This document shows, piece by piece, positions 24,396 through 32,509 of a stretch of DNA of 44,562 nt. Source of the DNA: Novosphingobium rosa NBRC 15208 (GTDB lineage: Bacteria > Pseudomonadota > Alphaproteobacteria > Sphingomonadales > Sphingomonadaceae); NCBI RefSeq assembly GCF_001598555.1, contig NZ_BCZE01000067.1, forward strand, positions 1 to 44,562. Reading direction: 5' to 3'. Each line of letters begins with the position of its first letter. The first letter of the stretch is position 1. The position numbers and the translations under genes were made by a program. The notes under the pieces were generated by a model. That model was not told the origin of the DNA. It saw only the letters and a list, made by a program, of their open reading frames with translations, and did not search any database.

Positions 24396-25958
24396 TCAGT
24401 TGAGAGTGGAAAAGGGGTCATAGTCAGTCACCACCGTGACCTTGCGCTGGGCGTTGCCGACATGCCCGCGGATCTCCGCGATCACATTCTCGCCTTCCAG
24501 CGCGGCATACTGCTCGGCATCGGCCACGTTGTGGTAGATGGTCTCGGCGATCTCCAGATTGGCCTTCGTCTCGCCGGTGCTCAGCGTTTGCTTGGCATAG
24601 CGGTAACCGCCCACGTGAGCCTTGATCAGGGTGCGGCAGCAGGGATCGACGCGATAGCCGCCGCGTTCCTTATGCGCCCGCCAGATCGCCTCATTGCGTA
24701 GGCCCTGCCGGTTGGATTTTGCACGGAACACCGGGAAGCCCAGCGCCTTCTGGAAGGCCAGTCGCCAATCCTGTTCATCATCCTCGCGGTCATTGGCCGC
24801 GAACATGGCTGGATCGCCCACCACCCGGATCTGGTCGGGGTGCAGGCCGGGAAAACGCTCCATGAGGAAGTTGCGGCATTTCTTGCCAAAGGCAGTCGGC
24901 CCAACCTTCAGCAGGCTCTTGCCGTCAGGCGCCAGATTGACAACCTCGCCCAGCACGCGGATCTGCCCCAGCTCGTTTCGGTAGAGCAGCACCGCTGCAG
25001 CGAACAATCCCTGGTCAACACCGAAGATCAGCTTGCGCCGCTTGTCCCACATCACGGATGCGACATGCTCACGATGGACGAAGTCGGGATTGACCGGCAG
25101 GCCGTACATGATCGGCACCGGCTTGTTGTCGACCATGCGATCGACATAGCCGGGTTTGTGTTGATTTGCTGCCACTTGCAAAATGTAATAACCGCGCCCG
25201 CCGGGCAGGTTATGCAGGTTTTCCGCATCGGGTTCGCGGCCGCCAGGCTGCACGAAACAGTCGATCAGCGGGCGCCCGTTCAGCGCCTTTTCCAGCTCCG
25301 CCTTATCCTCATCCGACAGGCCGGACAGATCCCGATCCATCAGCAGGACATAGATATGGTTTTCGATGTCGGGCATGTTGAGCGACAGGATGATGGTGGG
25401 GTCGACCACCAGCGACGGGTCCAGATCGCTGAAGCGGCCCACGCGGCCGGTCAGGAAGGGCACCAGGTCGGCAGGCTGGATATCCGCCTCGTCCACCACC
25501 ACCACATTCACTTCCCAGCCACGGCAGGCCATTTCCACACTCTGATCGCCGATCGCGCGGAACTCGATCTCCACATTGAGGATATCGGTGGGCTGGCCGG
25601 TTTCGGGATTGCGCTTCAGGATCTTGCGGAAGATGTGCGTGTAGGGCGCCTTGGCCGAAAACTTGCCCTCTTCCTTGGGCACGATGTTGAACCAGCTCTT
25701 CAGGATCGTACTGTCGATTGAGGGATAGCTTTCGCGGATCACGCCGATGCGTGCCTTGCGCTGGATAATGCCGTTGTCATCCACGACGCCCAGCTGCTGC
25801 GCCGCGATGCGCAAGGCCTTCTGCAGCGCGGCCATCGTCTTGCCGCTGCCCACCGGCCCGATGATCCCGCAGATGAAGGCCCTGCTGCGAATGAACTGAT
25901 CCGCGACGGGGCCGGGCGAGATCAACTTGCGCGCCGCGCGCTGGGCTTTCGTCTGCAT
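24396..25958 (-). CDS. terL: Terminase large subunit (packaging ATPase/nuclease)
   Basis: 520 residues. Walker A GPVGSGKT at 34-41 and Walker B with VVVVDEAD at about 152-159 form the packaging motor. The C-terminal nuclease is marked by KLIFGVDQGLFAAAVLLY (first metal Asp) and VVGDPAM. It drives DNA into the prohead with the small subunit, whose gene overlaps the start by one base. Family identity is sure; the packaging mode (cos, pac or direct terminal repeat) is not shown by sequence. Confidence 0.92.
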   Translation of the reverse strand: MQTKAQRAARKLISPGPVADQFIRSRAFICGIIGPVGSGKTMAALQKALRIAAQQLGVVDDNGIIQRKARIGVIRESYPSIDSTILKSWFNIVPKEEGKFSAKAPYTHIFRKILKRNPETGQPTDILNVEIEFRAIGDQSVEMACRGWEVNVVVVDEADIQPADLVPFLTGRVGRFSDLDPSLVVDPTIILSLNMPDIENHIYVLLMDRDLSGLSDEDKAELEKALNGRPLIDCFVQPGGREPDAENLHNLPGGRGYYILQVAANQHKPGYVDRMVDNKPVPIMYGLPVNPDFVHREHVASVMWDKRRKLIFGVDQGLFAAAVLLYRNELGQIRVLGEVVNLAPDGKSLLKVGPTAFGKKCRNFLMERFPGLHPDQIRVVGDPAMFAANDREDDEQDWRLAFQKALGFPVFRAKSNRQGLRNEAIWRAHKERGGYRVDPCCRTLIKAHVGGYRYAKQTLSTGETKANLEIAETIYHNVADAEQYAALEGENVIAEIRGHVGNAQRKVTVVTDYDPFSTLN

Positions 25959-26590
25959 CAGCCAGGCTCCCCATCGGAGCCATCATCGTCATCGTAATCC
26001 TCGACAGGCATGAACTCCGCGTCGAGGATATCCTGCACCTCCTGGTCGGTATGGGTGACGCCCGCCATGATCAGATCGGAGACGCCCGAGAAGCTCATAT
26101 CCATCGCGGTGGGCATCTTGCTTTCCACAAAGGGTAGCACGCTTTCGGCGCACCGCGTCCGCAGCGCCTGCGCCCGATCGTATGACATTTCCTCGACATG
26201 GGTGAAGACCACGCCGTTCTTGTCCTTGCGCAGGTATTCGCGCCGCGATGCCGCCATCAGCAGTTCCGGAGGCGTGCCCTGGATCTGCATCAGGGTAACC
26301 GCCGGGTGCTGATGGCCCAGCGACAGCAGCCAGTTGCGGAAGTCATTGGTCCGCCGGTTCTTGGCGCCCTTGGGCCGCCCAGCACGCCGGCGCGCCTCGG
26401 CTGTGACCGCCAGAGCGCCCGCATTCGGCCCCAGCACTTGGCGCGCCTCGGCCACGGCCTCAGGCGAAGGCACGCCCAGCAGCTCCAGCTGCTGCGCCTC
26501 TGCCCTGGCCCCGTCCTCGACCAGGCGCTTGGCATCCGCCAGAGCCTCCTGGGCAACCTCGGTGGAGAAATCATCATCGGGGTTTGACAC
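25958..26590 (-). CDS. terS: Terminase small subunit
   Basis: 210 residues from a GTG at 26590, chosen because GGGAGGG lies 11 bases upstream; a longer reading from 26647 has no such site. The central part carries an AT-hook-like basic stretch (RRAGRPKGAKNRRTNDFRNW) near residues 65-85. The C-terminus is strongly acidic (EDYDDDDGSDGEPG). Placement directly before terL and the DNA-binding look support the call. It should recognise the packaging start, for which the tandem repeat at 26644-26725 just upstream is a candidate. Confidence 0.78.
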   Translation of the reverse strand: MSNPDDDFSTEVAQEALADAKRLVEDGARAEAQQLELLGVPSPEAVAEARQVLGPNAGALAVTAEARRRAGRPKGAKNRRTNDFRNWLLSLGHQHPAVTLMQIQGTPPELLMAASRREYLRKDKNGVVFTHVEEMSYDRAQALRTRCAESVLPFVESKMPTAMDMSFSGVSDLIMAGVTHTDQEVQDILDAEFMPVEDYDDDDGSDGEPG

Positions 26591-26643
26591 GTTAGCGGAA
26601 CCCTCCCATCGTCTGACACGCGACGGAACGCACCGGCAGGATG

Positions 26644-26725
26644 CCACCCCGACCCGTCGCCCAACCTACCACATTCGCGGCGCCCCACCCCGACCCGTTC
26701 GTGGGCCCACCACATTCCGCGTCCT
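26644..26725. repeat. Two 41-bp tandem repeats upstream of terS
   Basis: Units 26644-26684 and 26685-26725. Each begins CCACCCCGACCCGT and holds ACCACATTC at the same offset, with a divergent middle. They start 54 bp before the terS GTG. Possible packaging-initiation site, terS binding site or part of the late promoter region. Confidence 0.55.
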
Positions 26726-27222
26726 CGGCAAGGGCGGCATCCCCTGATGAGCAGGGCAAACCAAATTCAGAAAATCGGGAGCGCCAGCGGGCGACGAGAT
26801 CGGCGCGGCGGTTGGGGGAGCCCGCCCCCGGCGCGGCCAGATCGACCCCCCGGGGGCCGTCCGCGCGCGCCCAGGCGGGGTGCGGCACGAGACTGGAAAG
26901 CATGTGCCCAGACCGCGCAGAGGCCTGATAAGGCTGGCCTTTCCGCCACCCTTCCAACATCACCCTTCCAACACGCGCGCCCAGCATCGCCGAAAACCGC
27001 AGAAATCCGCCATTCTCGCGCGGCCAGGTCGAGCCGCCCGCCACCGTGCCACCAGCCCGGCCGCCAGCGCCGCGCAGCCCAAAAGTTTCGCCGCGCTGCC
27101 CCTGTCCAAAGCCCCTGATCCGGCCCCATGAGTGAGGCAGGCGAGATCCGAAGGCATATCGCCCTGCCAGAATATTCACTCTAGCGGCATGCGCACTGGC
27201 GGGCTGCATGGTGCGAATGGAC

Positions 27223-27468
27223 GGTTGCACCGCAACCTTCACTGCAACCGCAACGCAACCTCTATCTAACTCATACATATAGATATTTTTGAATGGTTGC
27301 GGAGTTGCGGTAATTTCCCCTCGCGTATATGCGCATGTGCACGCACACACAGGCACGCGCACATCACGCGAGGCCAGCGGGCGCAACTCCGCAACCGGCG
27401 AGAAAAAAGCTGAAAAAGCAATGACTTGGAGGTTGCGCCATGGTTGCACCGAGGGTTGCACCGCAACC
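27223..27468. repeat. Mirror-symmetric GGTTGC array, candidate replication origin
   Basis: Ten exact GGTTGC/GCAACC hexamers plus variants. Pairs lie at equal distance from one axis (27345/27346): 27223-27237 with 27454-27468 (both GGTTGCACCGCAACC), 27244-27249 with 27442-27447, 27255-27260 with 27431-27436, and 27295-27309 with 27382-27396 (15-bp inverted copies). Each half has a 34-nt A/T-biased spacer. The centre, 27322-27351, is 30 bases of strict pyrimidine-purine alternation. Iteron density, AT-rich blocks and closeness to primase/helicase genes suggest an origin; a transcription-control site is the alternative. Confidence 0.6.
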
Positions 27469-27726
27469 CCACCCCTGACCCTGCACGGGCCGAAACCATG
27501 GACGGCTATCCTCTTGGCATGGCCACGGGTCGGGGGCAAGACAAAGCCTGCCTCAGGCCCCGCTGGAGCCACCACAGCATCGCTTAGCCCCCCGGGCCGG
27601 GGTGACAAAGGAGCGAGCGCGCACCGCTCCGGCTGCGCCTCCGCTGCGCTCGCATGTCGGCGCCAGGCGGCATGCTGAAGGCCCCACATCAGGCGATCGC
27701 TCACGGGGCCAGGGGAGCGATAATGA

Positions 27727-27767
27727 ATGCCCGCGCACCGCATCGGCTTCGCCGCTGCTGCGGGCAT
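27727..27767. other. GC-rich stem-loop
   Basis: ATGCCCGC (27727-27734) pairs with GCGGGCAT (27760-27767), with an inner CGGC-TTC-GCCG hairpin. It is followed on the plus strand by ATTTA. It could end transcripts entering from the left or belong to the control region. Confidence 0.4.
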
Positions 27768-27776
27768 ATTTAGGGA

Positions 27777-27806
27777 CTTGACATGGCTGTTATCTGCCAT
27801 TTCAAG
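27777..27806. repeat. 11-bp inverted repeat upstream of rightward promoter
   Basis: CTTGACATGGC and GCCATTTCAAG pair with one mismatch around an 8-base centre. The left arm contains a TTGACA box. Likely operator or stem-loop ahead of the promoter at 27824. Confidence 0.45.
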
Positions 27807-27823
27807 CGCCTTCATTTTTCCGC

Positions 27824-27858
27824 TTGACGCGATTTTATGTGTCAATATATTTACACAT
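27824..27858 (+). promoter_or_regulatory. Promoter with overlapping 22-bp palindrome
   Basis: TTGACG (27824-27829), 16-bp spacer, TATATT (27846-27851). The -10 box is centred in a near-perfect palindrome, ATGTGT-N-AATATATT-N-ACACAT (27837-27858), a probable operator different from the immunity operator. It drives the two small genes at 27909-28286. Confidence 0.65.
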
Positions 27859-27860
27859 AC

Positions 27861-27908
27861 AACGGTGCCGGCACAGGCCGCGCCATGGGTCACGAAAGGA
27901 CCATTCAC
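27861..27908 (+). promoter_or_regulatory. Conserved 5' leader, copy 1
   Basis: About 48 nt between the predicted transcript start and the ATG at 27909. It matches the leader of the HTH gene at 41883 along its length; the shared blocks are GCCGGCAC, AGGCCGCGCCAT, GGTCA and GAAAGGACCA, which includes the ribosome site AAAGGA. Confidence 0.7.
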
Positions 27909-28106
27909 ATGACCAAAGATCAGGCCATCGCAGCAGGCTATACCCAGCCCGTATTCGCCACCACCGGCACGCTCGATCTTGAGTTGCTGATCCGCCCTGG
28001 CACAGACTATGACAGCGCCTTCGGCGCCTACGATCTGAACGAGGGCGAGATGCTGAAAGTCAACGGCTGGAACTTCGACTTCGAAGACATGACCGAGGAG
28101 GCCTGA
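27909..28106 (+). CDS. Small acidic hypothetical protein
   Basis: 65 residues, opening MTKDQAIAAGYTQPVFATTG and ending NFDFEDMTEEA; strongly acidic. The ATG at 27909 follows AAAGGA at good spacing; earlier in-frame starts lie in the conserved leader. First gene of a two-gene rightward operon under its own promoter, read from inside the control region. No family recognised. Its acidity and separate control would fit a DNA mimic or regulator, but that is speculation. Confidence 0.65.
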   Translation: MTKDQAIAAGYTQPVFATTGTLDLELLIRPGTDYDSAFGAYDLNEGEMLKVNGWNFDFEDMTEEA

Positions 28107-28109
28107 TCC

Positions 28110-28286
28110 ATGGACGCCAGCCTGTCCCTCCCTGCCGCCTGCGCCGTCATTGACGGCTACGGCATGGGCGACAACACGATGACCGCCATCTTGCACTGCT
28201 GCAAGGATCGCGGCCTGATCCGCGACGGCCGCATCATGCAGAGCCAGCTGGACGAGGTTATCCAGGCGCACCGCCTGGTGCGCTAA
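28110..28286 (+). CDS. Small hypothetical protein
   Basis: 58 residues: MDASLSLPAACAVIDGYGMG at the start, HRLVR at the end, with a Cys pair (HCCKDRGLI). It begins three bases after the previous stop, and a terminator-like hairpin follows 33 bp after its own stop. Coupling and terminator position support a real gene. Unknown function. Confidence 0.55.
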   Translation: MDASLSLPAACAVIDGYGMGDNTMTAILHCCKDRGLIRDGRIMQSQLDEVIQAHRLVR

Positions 28287-28318
28287 CCCCACCCCCAACC
28301 CTTTTCTGGCAGACCGAT

Positions 28319-28347
28319 GGGCCGGGGCGATCACGCCTCGGCCCTTT
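28319..28347 (+). terminator. Bidirectional terminator between convergent operons
   Basis: An 11-bp stem (GGGCCGGGGCG with CGCCTCGGCCC, one G-U pair) with loop ATCA, followed on the plus strand by TTT. It ends the small rightward operon and overlaps the last codons of the helicase gene, which is convergent. Confidence 0.65.
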
Positions 28348-30271
28348 CCGTTTCCTCGGCAATCCACTTGGCCATCGCGCCAGGCTTGCTCATGTCCTCC
28401 AGCTCGGTTTCGTCCAGAATGTGATACAGGGGCACCAGGACGCACCTCTGCGCGGCTCCGGCCATCTTGCAGGTCACCCCAACGTGAGCGCCATCGAAGC
28501 GCCCCAGCGTCTGTTTCCAGACACCCTTGGCCCACTTGCTTTCCTTGAAGTAACCGTTCAGCGCCTGGTGAGTATTCGCAACCGCCAGATAGGCCGGGAG
28601 CGTGGGCAGATATTGCACGCTTCCCCACCGAGGCGGCTTGCCATCCTCGCTCTTGTTGAGCCGCGCATTCACGATGCGCAGGCCGATCTGCCCCAGCTTC
28701 TTCTGCGCCAGGCCAGCCACCTTTTCATCGCGGTGCAAGGCCTCGCGCATCCAGGACGACAGCGCCTCACGCTCGTCACCCCCGCGCGACTGCACCATGG
28801 TGGTGGTCAGCAGGTTGATGCAGGCCTGCTCATCGGCAGTTTCCTCGTTCACCTCCATCAACCCCTCAGGGTGGCAGAGCTGCGCCCAATGCGCCACTTC
28901 CTCGTCATCGGGCAGACCATCCTTGGTCTGCCAATCATTGATCAGCAGATCCGCACAGGCCAGCAGCGTGCCGAACTGGTCGCAGGCGCGGCTGTCATGG
29001 CCGCAGGCGGCCAGGGCCAGGTGAAACTTGCGCTTCGTGGGCCGCAACCGGTGCCAGCCATCGATCATGCGGCGCATCATCATGCGGCCCAGGCGAGGCA
29101 AATTCATGCTGTCTAGGTCCAGCATATCACCGCCCGGACGCAGCTTGCGCACCTGCAGCAGCGCCAGGCGCGAAAGATCCGCCGGTTCCATCGGCGGCAC
29201 CAGAATGGAGCTGAACCAGAACAGGCTGGCCAGCGTGAACTCATGCGCCTTGTGGTCACCACCGCCGCGCGTCAGATCGTCACCGCTGGACGACACGCGC
29301 GCCAGCTCGATCACGTCGCGCGCGTAGCGATTGTCACTCTCCAGCTCGTCGAACATCACCGGCAAGGTGGCGTTCTGCATCTTCTGGCGAATGCCCGCTG
29401 CAGAGGCATTGCCGCTGCGCACGCAACCATCGCCCATCAGCCGATGCAGCAGGCCCTTCTTGCCGTTCAGGCTGGACTTGCCGGTGCCACGGCCGCCCGT
29501 GATCCAGATGTTCGGGCGCCAGGGCAGGGCGCCCCCGATCAGGCTGGCGCCGATCGCGCCCAGCAGAAAGCGCGGATCCAGCACAGGCCGCACGAAATTC
29601 CAGGTCCGGATATGCTTCAGCAGATCCTCGGCCGGCTTCGTGCCCACCGATGTATGCCAGGGCATCGGCACCGCAGCGCCGGCCACATAGACGTTGCCAT
29701 CGATCTCGCCCGGATCCAGCCAGACCCAATCCTTGATGGTGCCATCGGCTTTCAGGCTGCTCACCAGCACCTGCTTGCCGCAATGGAGCGCCAGGCCGAT
29801 CCCATCGCCCAGATTATGCGCCCCGCGCCCGCGCATCCGCCCGGCAGGATCGAACACGCCCTTGCGCGCGCATTCCTCGATCAGCGCGCGCGCCGCCTCG
29901 GCCTGGTCGAAGCCCACGATCTCGCTGGGCTTCACCAGCGTGCGTTCCTTGCCGCGCCCCTCATAGACCGGGGCCGACCATTGCGGGAAATTCTCTTCCA
30001 GCCAGTTGGAGGTGGGGCCGAACATGGCGATCAGCCCCAGCTTGCCGTGGCGGTTGTTCGCCTCCAGCCCGTTCAGCTGCCCGTTCCAGTCCAGATAATA
30101 GCACTTCTGCTGGCCGGAAATGTTGTTGTCCACGCCCAGCGGGGTGACAGGGCAACCGTCAGGGAAGGCGGGGCGCTTGCCCTTGTCGCGCTCCTGCGCG
30201 GCGCCATTCTCCACCTGGGGCGATGCGGCGGTGGGATTGTCCAGAGCCGCGGCGATCGGGTTTGATGCCAT
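28331..30271 (-). CDS. Replicative helicase-like ATPase
   Basis: 646 residues. Residues about 37-140 form a domain (FPDGCPV, IAMFGPTSNWLEENFPQWS, KPSEIVGFDQAEAARALIEE) that is repeated in the separate protein encoded at 35022-35663. The ATPase core has Walker A GGRGTGKSS at 259-267 and Walker B VMFDELESD at about 305-313. It is the last gene of the primase operon, so it most likely unwinds prophage DNA together with the primase. It resembles phage primase-helicase ATPases without the primase half. Exact superfamily was not determined. Confidence 0.72.
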   Translation of the reverse strand: MASNPIAAALDNPTAASPQVENGAAQERDKGKRPAFPDGCPVTPLGVDNNISGQQKCYYLDWNGQLNGLEANNRHGKLGLIAMFGPTSNWLEENFPQWSAPVYEGRGKERTLVKPSEIVGFDQAEAARALIEECARKGVFDPAGRMRGRGAHNLGDGIGLALHCGKQVLVSSLKADGTIKDWVWLDPGEIDGNVYVAGAAVPMPWHTSVGTKPAEDLLKHIRTWNFVRPVLDPRFLLGAIGASLIGGALPWRPNIWITGGRGTGKSSLNGKKGLLHRLMGDGCVRSGNASAAGIRQKMQNATLPVMFDELESDNRYARDVIELARVSSSGDDLTRGGGDHKAHEFTLASLFWFSSILVPPMEPADLSRLALLQVRKLRPGGDMLDLDSMNLPRLGRMMMRRMIDGWHRLRPTKRKFHLALAACGHDSRACDQFGTLLACADLLINDWQTKDGLPDDEEVAHWAQLCHPEGLMEVNEETADEQACINLLTTTMVQSRGGDEREALSSWMREALHRDEKVAGLAQKKLGQIGLRIVNARLNKSEDGKPPRWGSVQYLPTLPAYLAVANTHQALNGYFKESKWAKGVWKQTLGRFDGAHVGVTCKMAGAAQRCVLVPLYHILDETELEDMSKPGAMAKWIAEETERAEA

Positions 30272-31170
30272 CAGCGTGCCCCCGCCTTGGCGCCCTTCAG
30301 GGGGCAGCGGGGCTCGATGCAGTCACGGCCAAAAGTGTCGGGCACAAGAAATCCATCTGAACAGCGGCACGTGGTCATGCCGGGGCGCGGGGGCCGGGGC
30401 GCCACCTTGGCGCGCACAATGTCGAGCTGCTGCTGGGCGCGCAGATCCATTTCGGATGGCACCAGGCGCAGATCGATCAGGCCAAGGCTGGGCGCCCGGC
30501 GGCGGGGAAGGGGGGCCGTCTCTCCGGCTGTCACGCCGCCTGTATCGCGAGGGCGTTCACGCGTCTGGTCTCTCTGCGCCAGCTGCAGGCCCGTCCGTGG
30601 ACCTTTATTGGCTGTCTTGGACGGAGCCGAGGTCATCCGGCCATCTTGTTCCGGCGCCGTCTCTCCGGCTGTCACGTCCATGATCTCAGACGTTGCAGCC
30701 GCGCTCCGCCGCGCGGCGAGCCTACTCACACCCTCTTCCGTGGCTTCCCTCATATGCGCCACCACGGCCTCAACAGATGCTTTCGCGTGGATCTCGATAT
30801 GGCTTTCGCTGGCATTCGCGGGGGGACCATCTTCCTGCCGGGCCCCGCTTGTTCCTTCCGGTGCCAACGCTTCGCAGCCCATGCCATCGCGGGCTGTGTG
30901 CAGATCCCCGGCAAAACTATCGCCCCCACCGGCGAATGGAGCGCCGGTGGGAGCTTGCACCGGAGTACCGGACAGGGGAGGCGTTCCCCCGGTGCAATCC
31001 TCGATCGTCGGCGCCGGCGCATCCGGCCAGCCCGACAGAATATCCAAATTCAGGACCAGATCCGACCCCACATGCTCCACATCGGGACGCAACAGGCGCG
31101 GCCCCACCCACACCGGGGCCAGGCCGCGCGCCCGCCTTACGCTGGCGCGAAAGAAGGATCCCGCGCTCAT
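30271..31170 (-). CDS. Hypothetical replication-operon protein with C-terminal Cys cluster
   Basis: 299 residues. Mostly low-complexity, Pro/Ala/Gly/Thr-rich. Near residues 168-225 VTAGETAP occurs twice about 50 residues apart. The C-terminus has CRCSDG, then DCIEPRC about 14 residues later, a four-Cys arrangement that could bind zinc. It overlaps the previous gene by 4 bp and shares one base with the helicase start. Possibly a helicase loader or DNA-binding linker; not identifiable from sequence. Confidence 0.55.
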   Translation of the reverse strand: MSAGSFFRASVRRARGLAPVWVGPRLLRPDVEHVGSDLVLNLDILSGWPDAPAPTIEDCTGGTPPLSGTPVQAPTGAPFAGGGDSFAGDLHTARDGMGCEALAPEGTSGARQEDGPPANASESHIEIHAKASVEAVVAHMREATEEGVSRLAARRSAAATSEIMDVTAGETAPEQDGRMTSAPSKTANKGPRTGLQLAQRDQTRERPRDTGGVTAGETAPLPRRRAPSLGLIDLRLVPSEMDLRAQQQLDIVRAKVAPRPPRPGMTTCRCSDGFLVPDTFGRDCIEPRCPLKGAKAGAR

Positions 31171-31397
31171 GCCGCAATACCCGCTGCCGTCAGCCGGAAA
31201 CGGACAGATTTCTTGCCGTTCAGATCGACATACTCAGCCAGGCCCGCATCGATCAGCCGCTTGGCCGTGGCGGGCAGGAAGGGCGCATAATCGCCTTGCG
31301 ACATGAAGACGCGCCCCCCGCCCTTGACCCGGGCCACGGCAACATCGCTGCCATGCTGGCGCATCCATTTCAGGGCTGCAGCCATCGCATCTGTCAT
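31167..31397 (-). CDS. Small winged-helix-like protein of the replication operon
   Basis: 76 residues from the ATG at 31397, which overlaps the primase stop as ATGA. The sequence MTDAMAAALKWMRQHGSDVA ... LPATAKRLIDAGLAEYVDLN ... RFRLTAAGIAA has the layout of a compact winged helix (helices, then a beta wing). Both its ends are coupled by 4-bp overlaps. It may assist origin binding or regulation; function unproven. Confidence 0.6.
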   Translation of the reverse strand: MTDAMAAALKWMRQHGSDVAVARVKGGGRVFMSQGDYAPFLPATAKRLIDAGLAEYVDLNGKKSVRFRLTAAGIAA

Positions 31398-32509
31398 GCC
31401 GCCATCTCCCCGGCCGCCCTGATGGCGCGCCACCAATCGTTGAAATCCTTGATCCCCTCGGGCGGCATCACATGCTTCACCTCCAGCCCGCGCGCCTGCT
31501 GCTGGCTGATCGAGCGCTGCAGCGCTTCCATCGCCGCCGGCTTCACGTCGCGGTCGGCACAGATCACCAGCTCGCGCACGGTGTGCGGCAACAGCACGGC
31601 GCCGATATTGCCCAGAGAGACGGTGGTGATGATCCGGAACACCGGGCGCATCATCCGCACCACCAGCGCATCCTCGATCCCTTCGCAGGCATAGACCGGC
31701 TCACCCTCGGCCGCCTGGCTCATGCTCTTGCCGCTGGCGCCCTTGTGGATCGGGATGAACCCGCCCCAGAACTTGCCCAGCACCTTTTTGGGCTTTTCCA
31801 CGCCCAGCTTCACCCACTGGCCGCGCACCTCGTCCAGATAGGTGCGGTGCGTGCCGATCTGCATGCCATCGGCGCGATAGATCGGCGCCAGCATCGCCGG
31901 GCGCTTGTCATTGGTGGCCGCACAATAGATGGCGGGATGAAAGCGCAGCCCACGCGGCCAGGCGCGCGCGGGCCCGGGCGTGATGTCGCGGCCGCGCAGA
32001 TAGAACTCCACCGGCCCGCGCTCGATCGGGCCGCCCTGCAGATAGAGCCGCTTGGCTTTCCTCGCTTCTTCGATCAGCTCTTGCTGCGCCTTCGCCTCGC
32101 GGCTTTCGCGCCGCGCCCGGGCTTCATCGGCCAGCTGCTGGCGCTCCACCTGCGTCAGCTCGCGCGGGCGGCCCTTGAACGTATCCTCGATCCCAAGGAT
32201 CTCTTTCGCCCGAGCCACCGCCGCGCCCTGGTCGCGAAAGCCGCCTTTCAGGCGCAGCAGGTCGATCATATCGCCCCGCTCTTCACCCGCCCGGGCATTG
32301 CCCATGTCGCACCAGCGGCCGATCTTGTCGCCCGTCAGATGGACCCACGCGCTTTCGCTGCGCCCGGTGTCATCAATGCCGCTGAACATCCAGCGGGTGC
32401 GCTTGTCGGAATAGCGCCCGTTGGGCAGCAGCTCGGGCGCCAGCTGGGGCGCCAGCTCGTTCAGCTTTTCAGCGATATCCGCGACTGTGAGCATGCCCCC
32501 CGCGCCCAT
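31394..32509 (-). CDS. Toprim-domain primase
   Basis: 371 residues. The C-terminal Toprim fold shows CEGIEDAL with Glu277 and ICADRD with Asp319/Asp321, the metal-binding residues of DnaG-type primases. The middle contains the RNAP-basic-domain-like stretch RGLRFHPAIYCAATN and MLAPIYRADG. No zinc-binding N-terminus is seen. An internal ATG at 32494 has a stronger G-rich ribosome site than the one at 32509. Makes primers for the helicase encoded in the same operon; elongation must use host polymerase. Confidence 0.85.
   Translation of the reverse strand: MGAGGMLTVADIAEKLNELAPQLAPELLPNGRYSDKRTRWMFSGIDDTGRSESAWVHLTGDKIGRWCDMGNARAGEERGDMIDLLRLKGGFRDQGAAVARAKEILGIEDTFKGRPRELTQVERQQLADEARARRESREAKAQQELIEEARKAKRLYLQGGPIERGPVEFYLRGRDITPGPARAWPRGLRFHPAIYCAATNDKRPAMLAPIYRADGMQIGTHRTYLDEVRGQWVKLGVEKPKKVLGKFWGGFIPIHKGASGKSMSQAAEGEPVYACEGIEDALVVRMMRPVFRIITTVSLGNIGAVLLPHTVRELVICADRDVKPAAMEALQRSISQQQARGLEVKHVMPPEGIKDFNDWWRAIRAAGEMAA

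Larger units (their letters stand above)
26591..27908. other. 1.3-kb non-coding control region
   Basis: No credible protein gene on either strand. It holds, left to right: the 41-bp tandem repeat; about 450 bp of GC-rich sequence without recognised signals (26726-27180); the symmetric GGTTGC array (27223-27468); GC-rich structured sequence (27500-27770); two inverted repeats; and a rightward promoter. It separates the leftward late operon from the small rightward operon and the replication genes, and must hold the late promoter, which I could not pinpoint. Confidence 0.7.

Noticed and set aside
26726..27180. Possible small genes in the GC-rich stretch after the tandem repeat
   Set aside because: Frames on both strands have arginine/proline-rich composition without ribosome sites or coupling, so no gene is claimed.
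26592..28628. Long open frame of 678 codons on the minus strand across the control region
   Set aside because: It crosses the iteron array and antisense of two coupled small genes, overlaps the helicase gene in a different frame, and shows no domain-like composition; high GC favours long empty frames.
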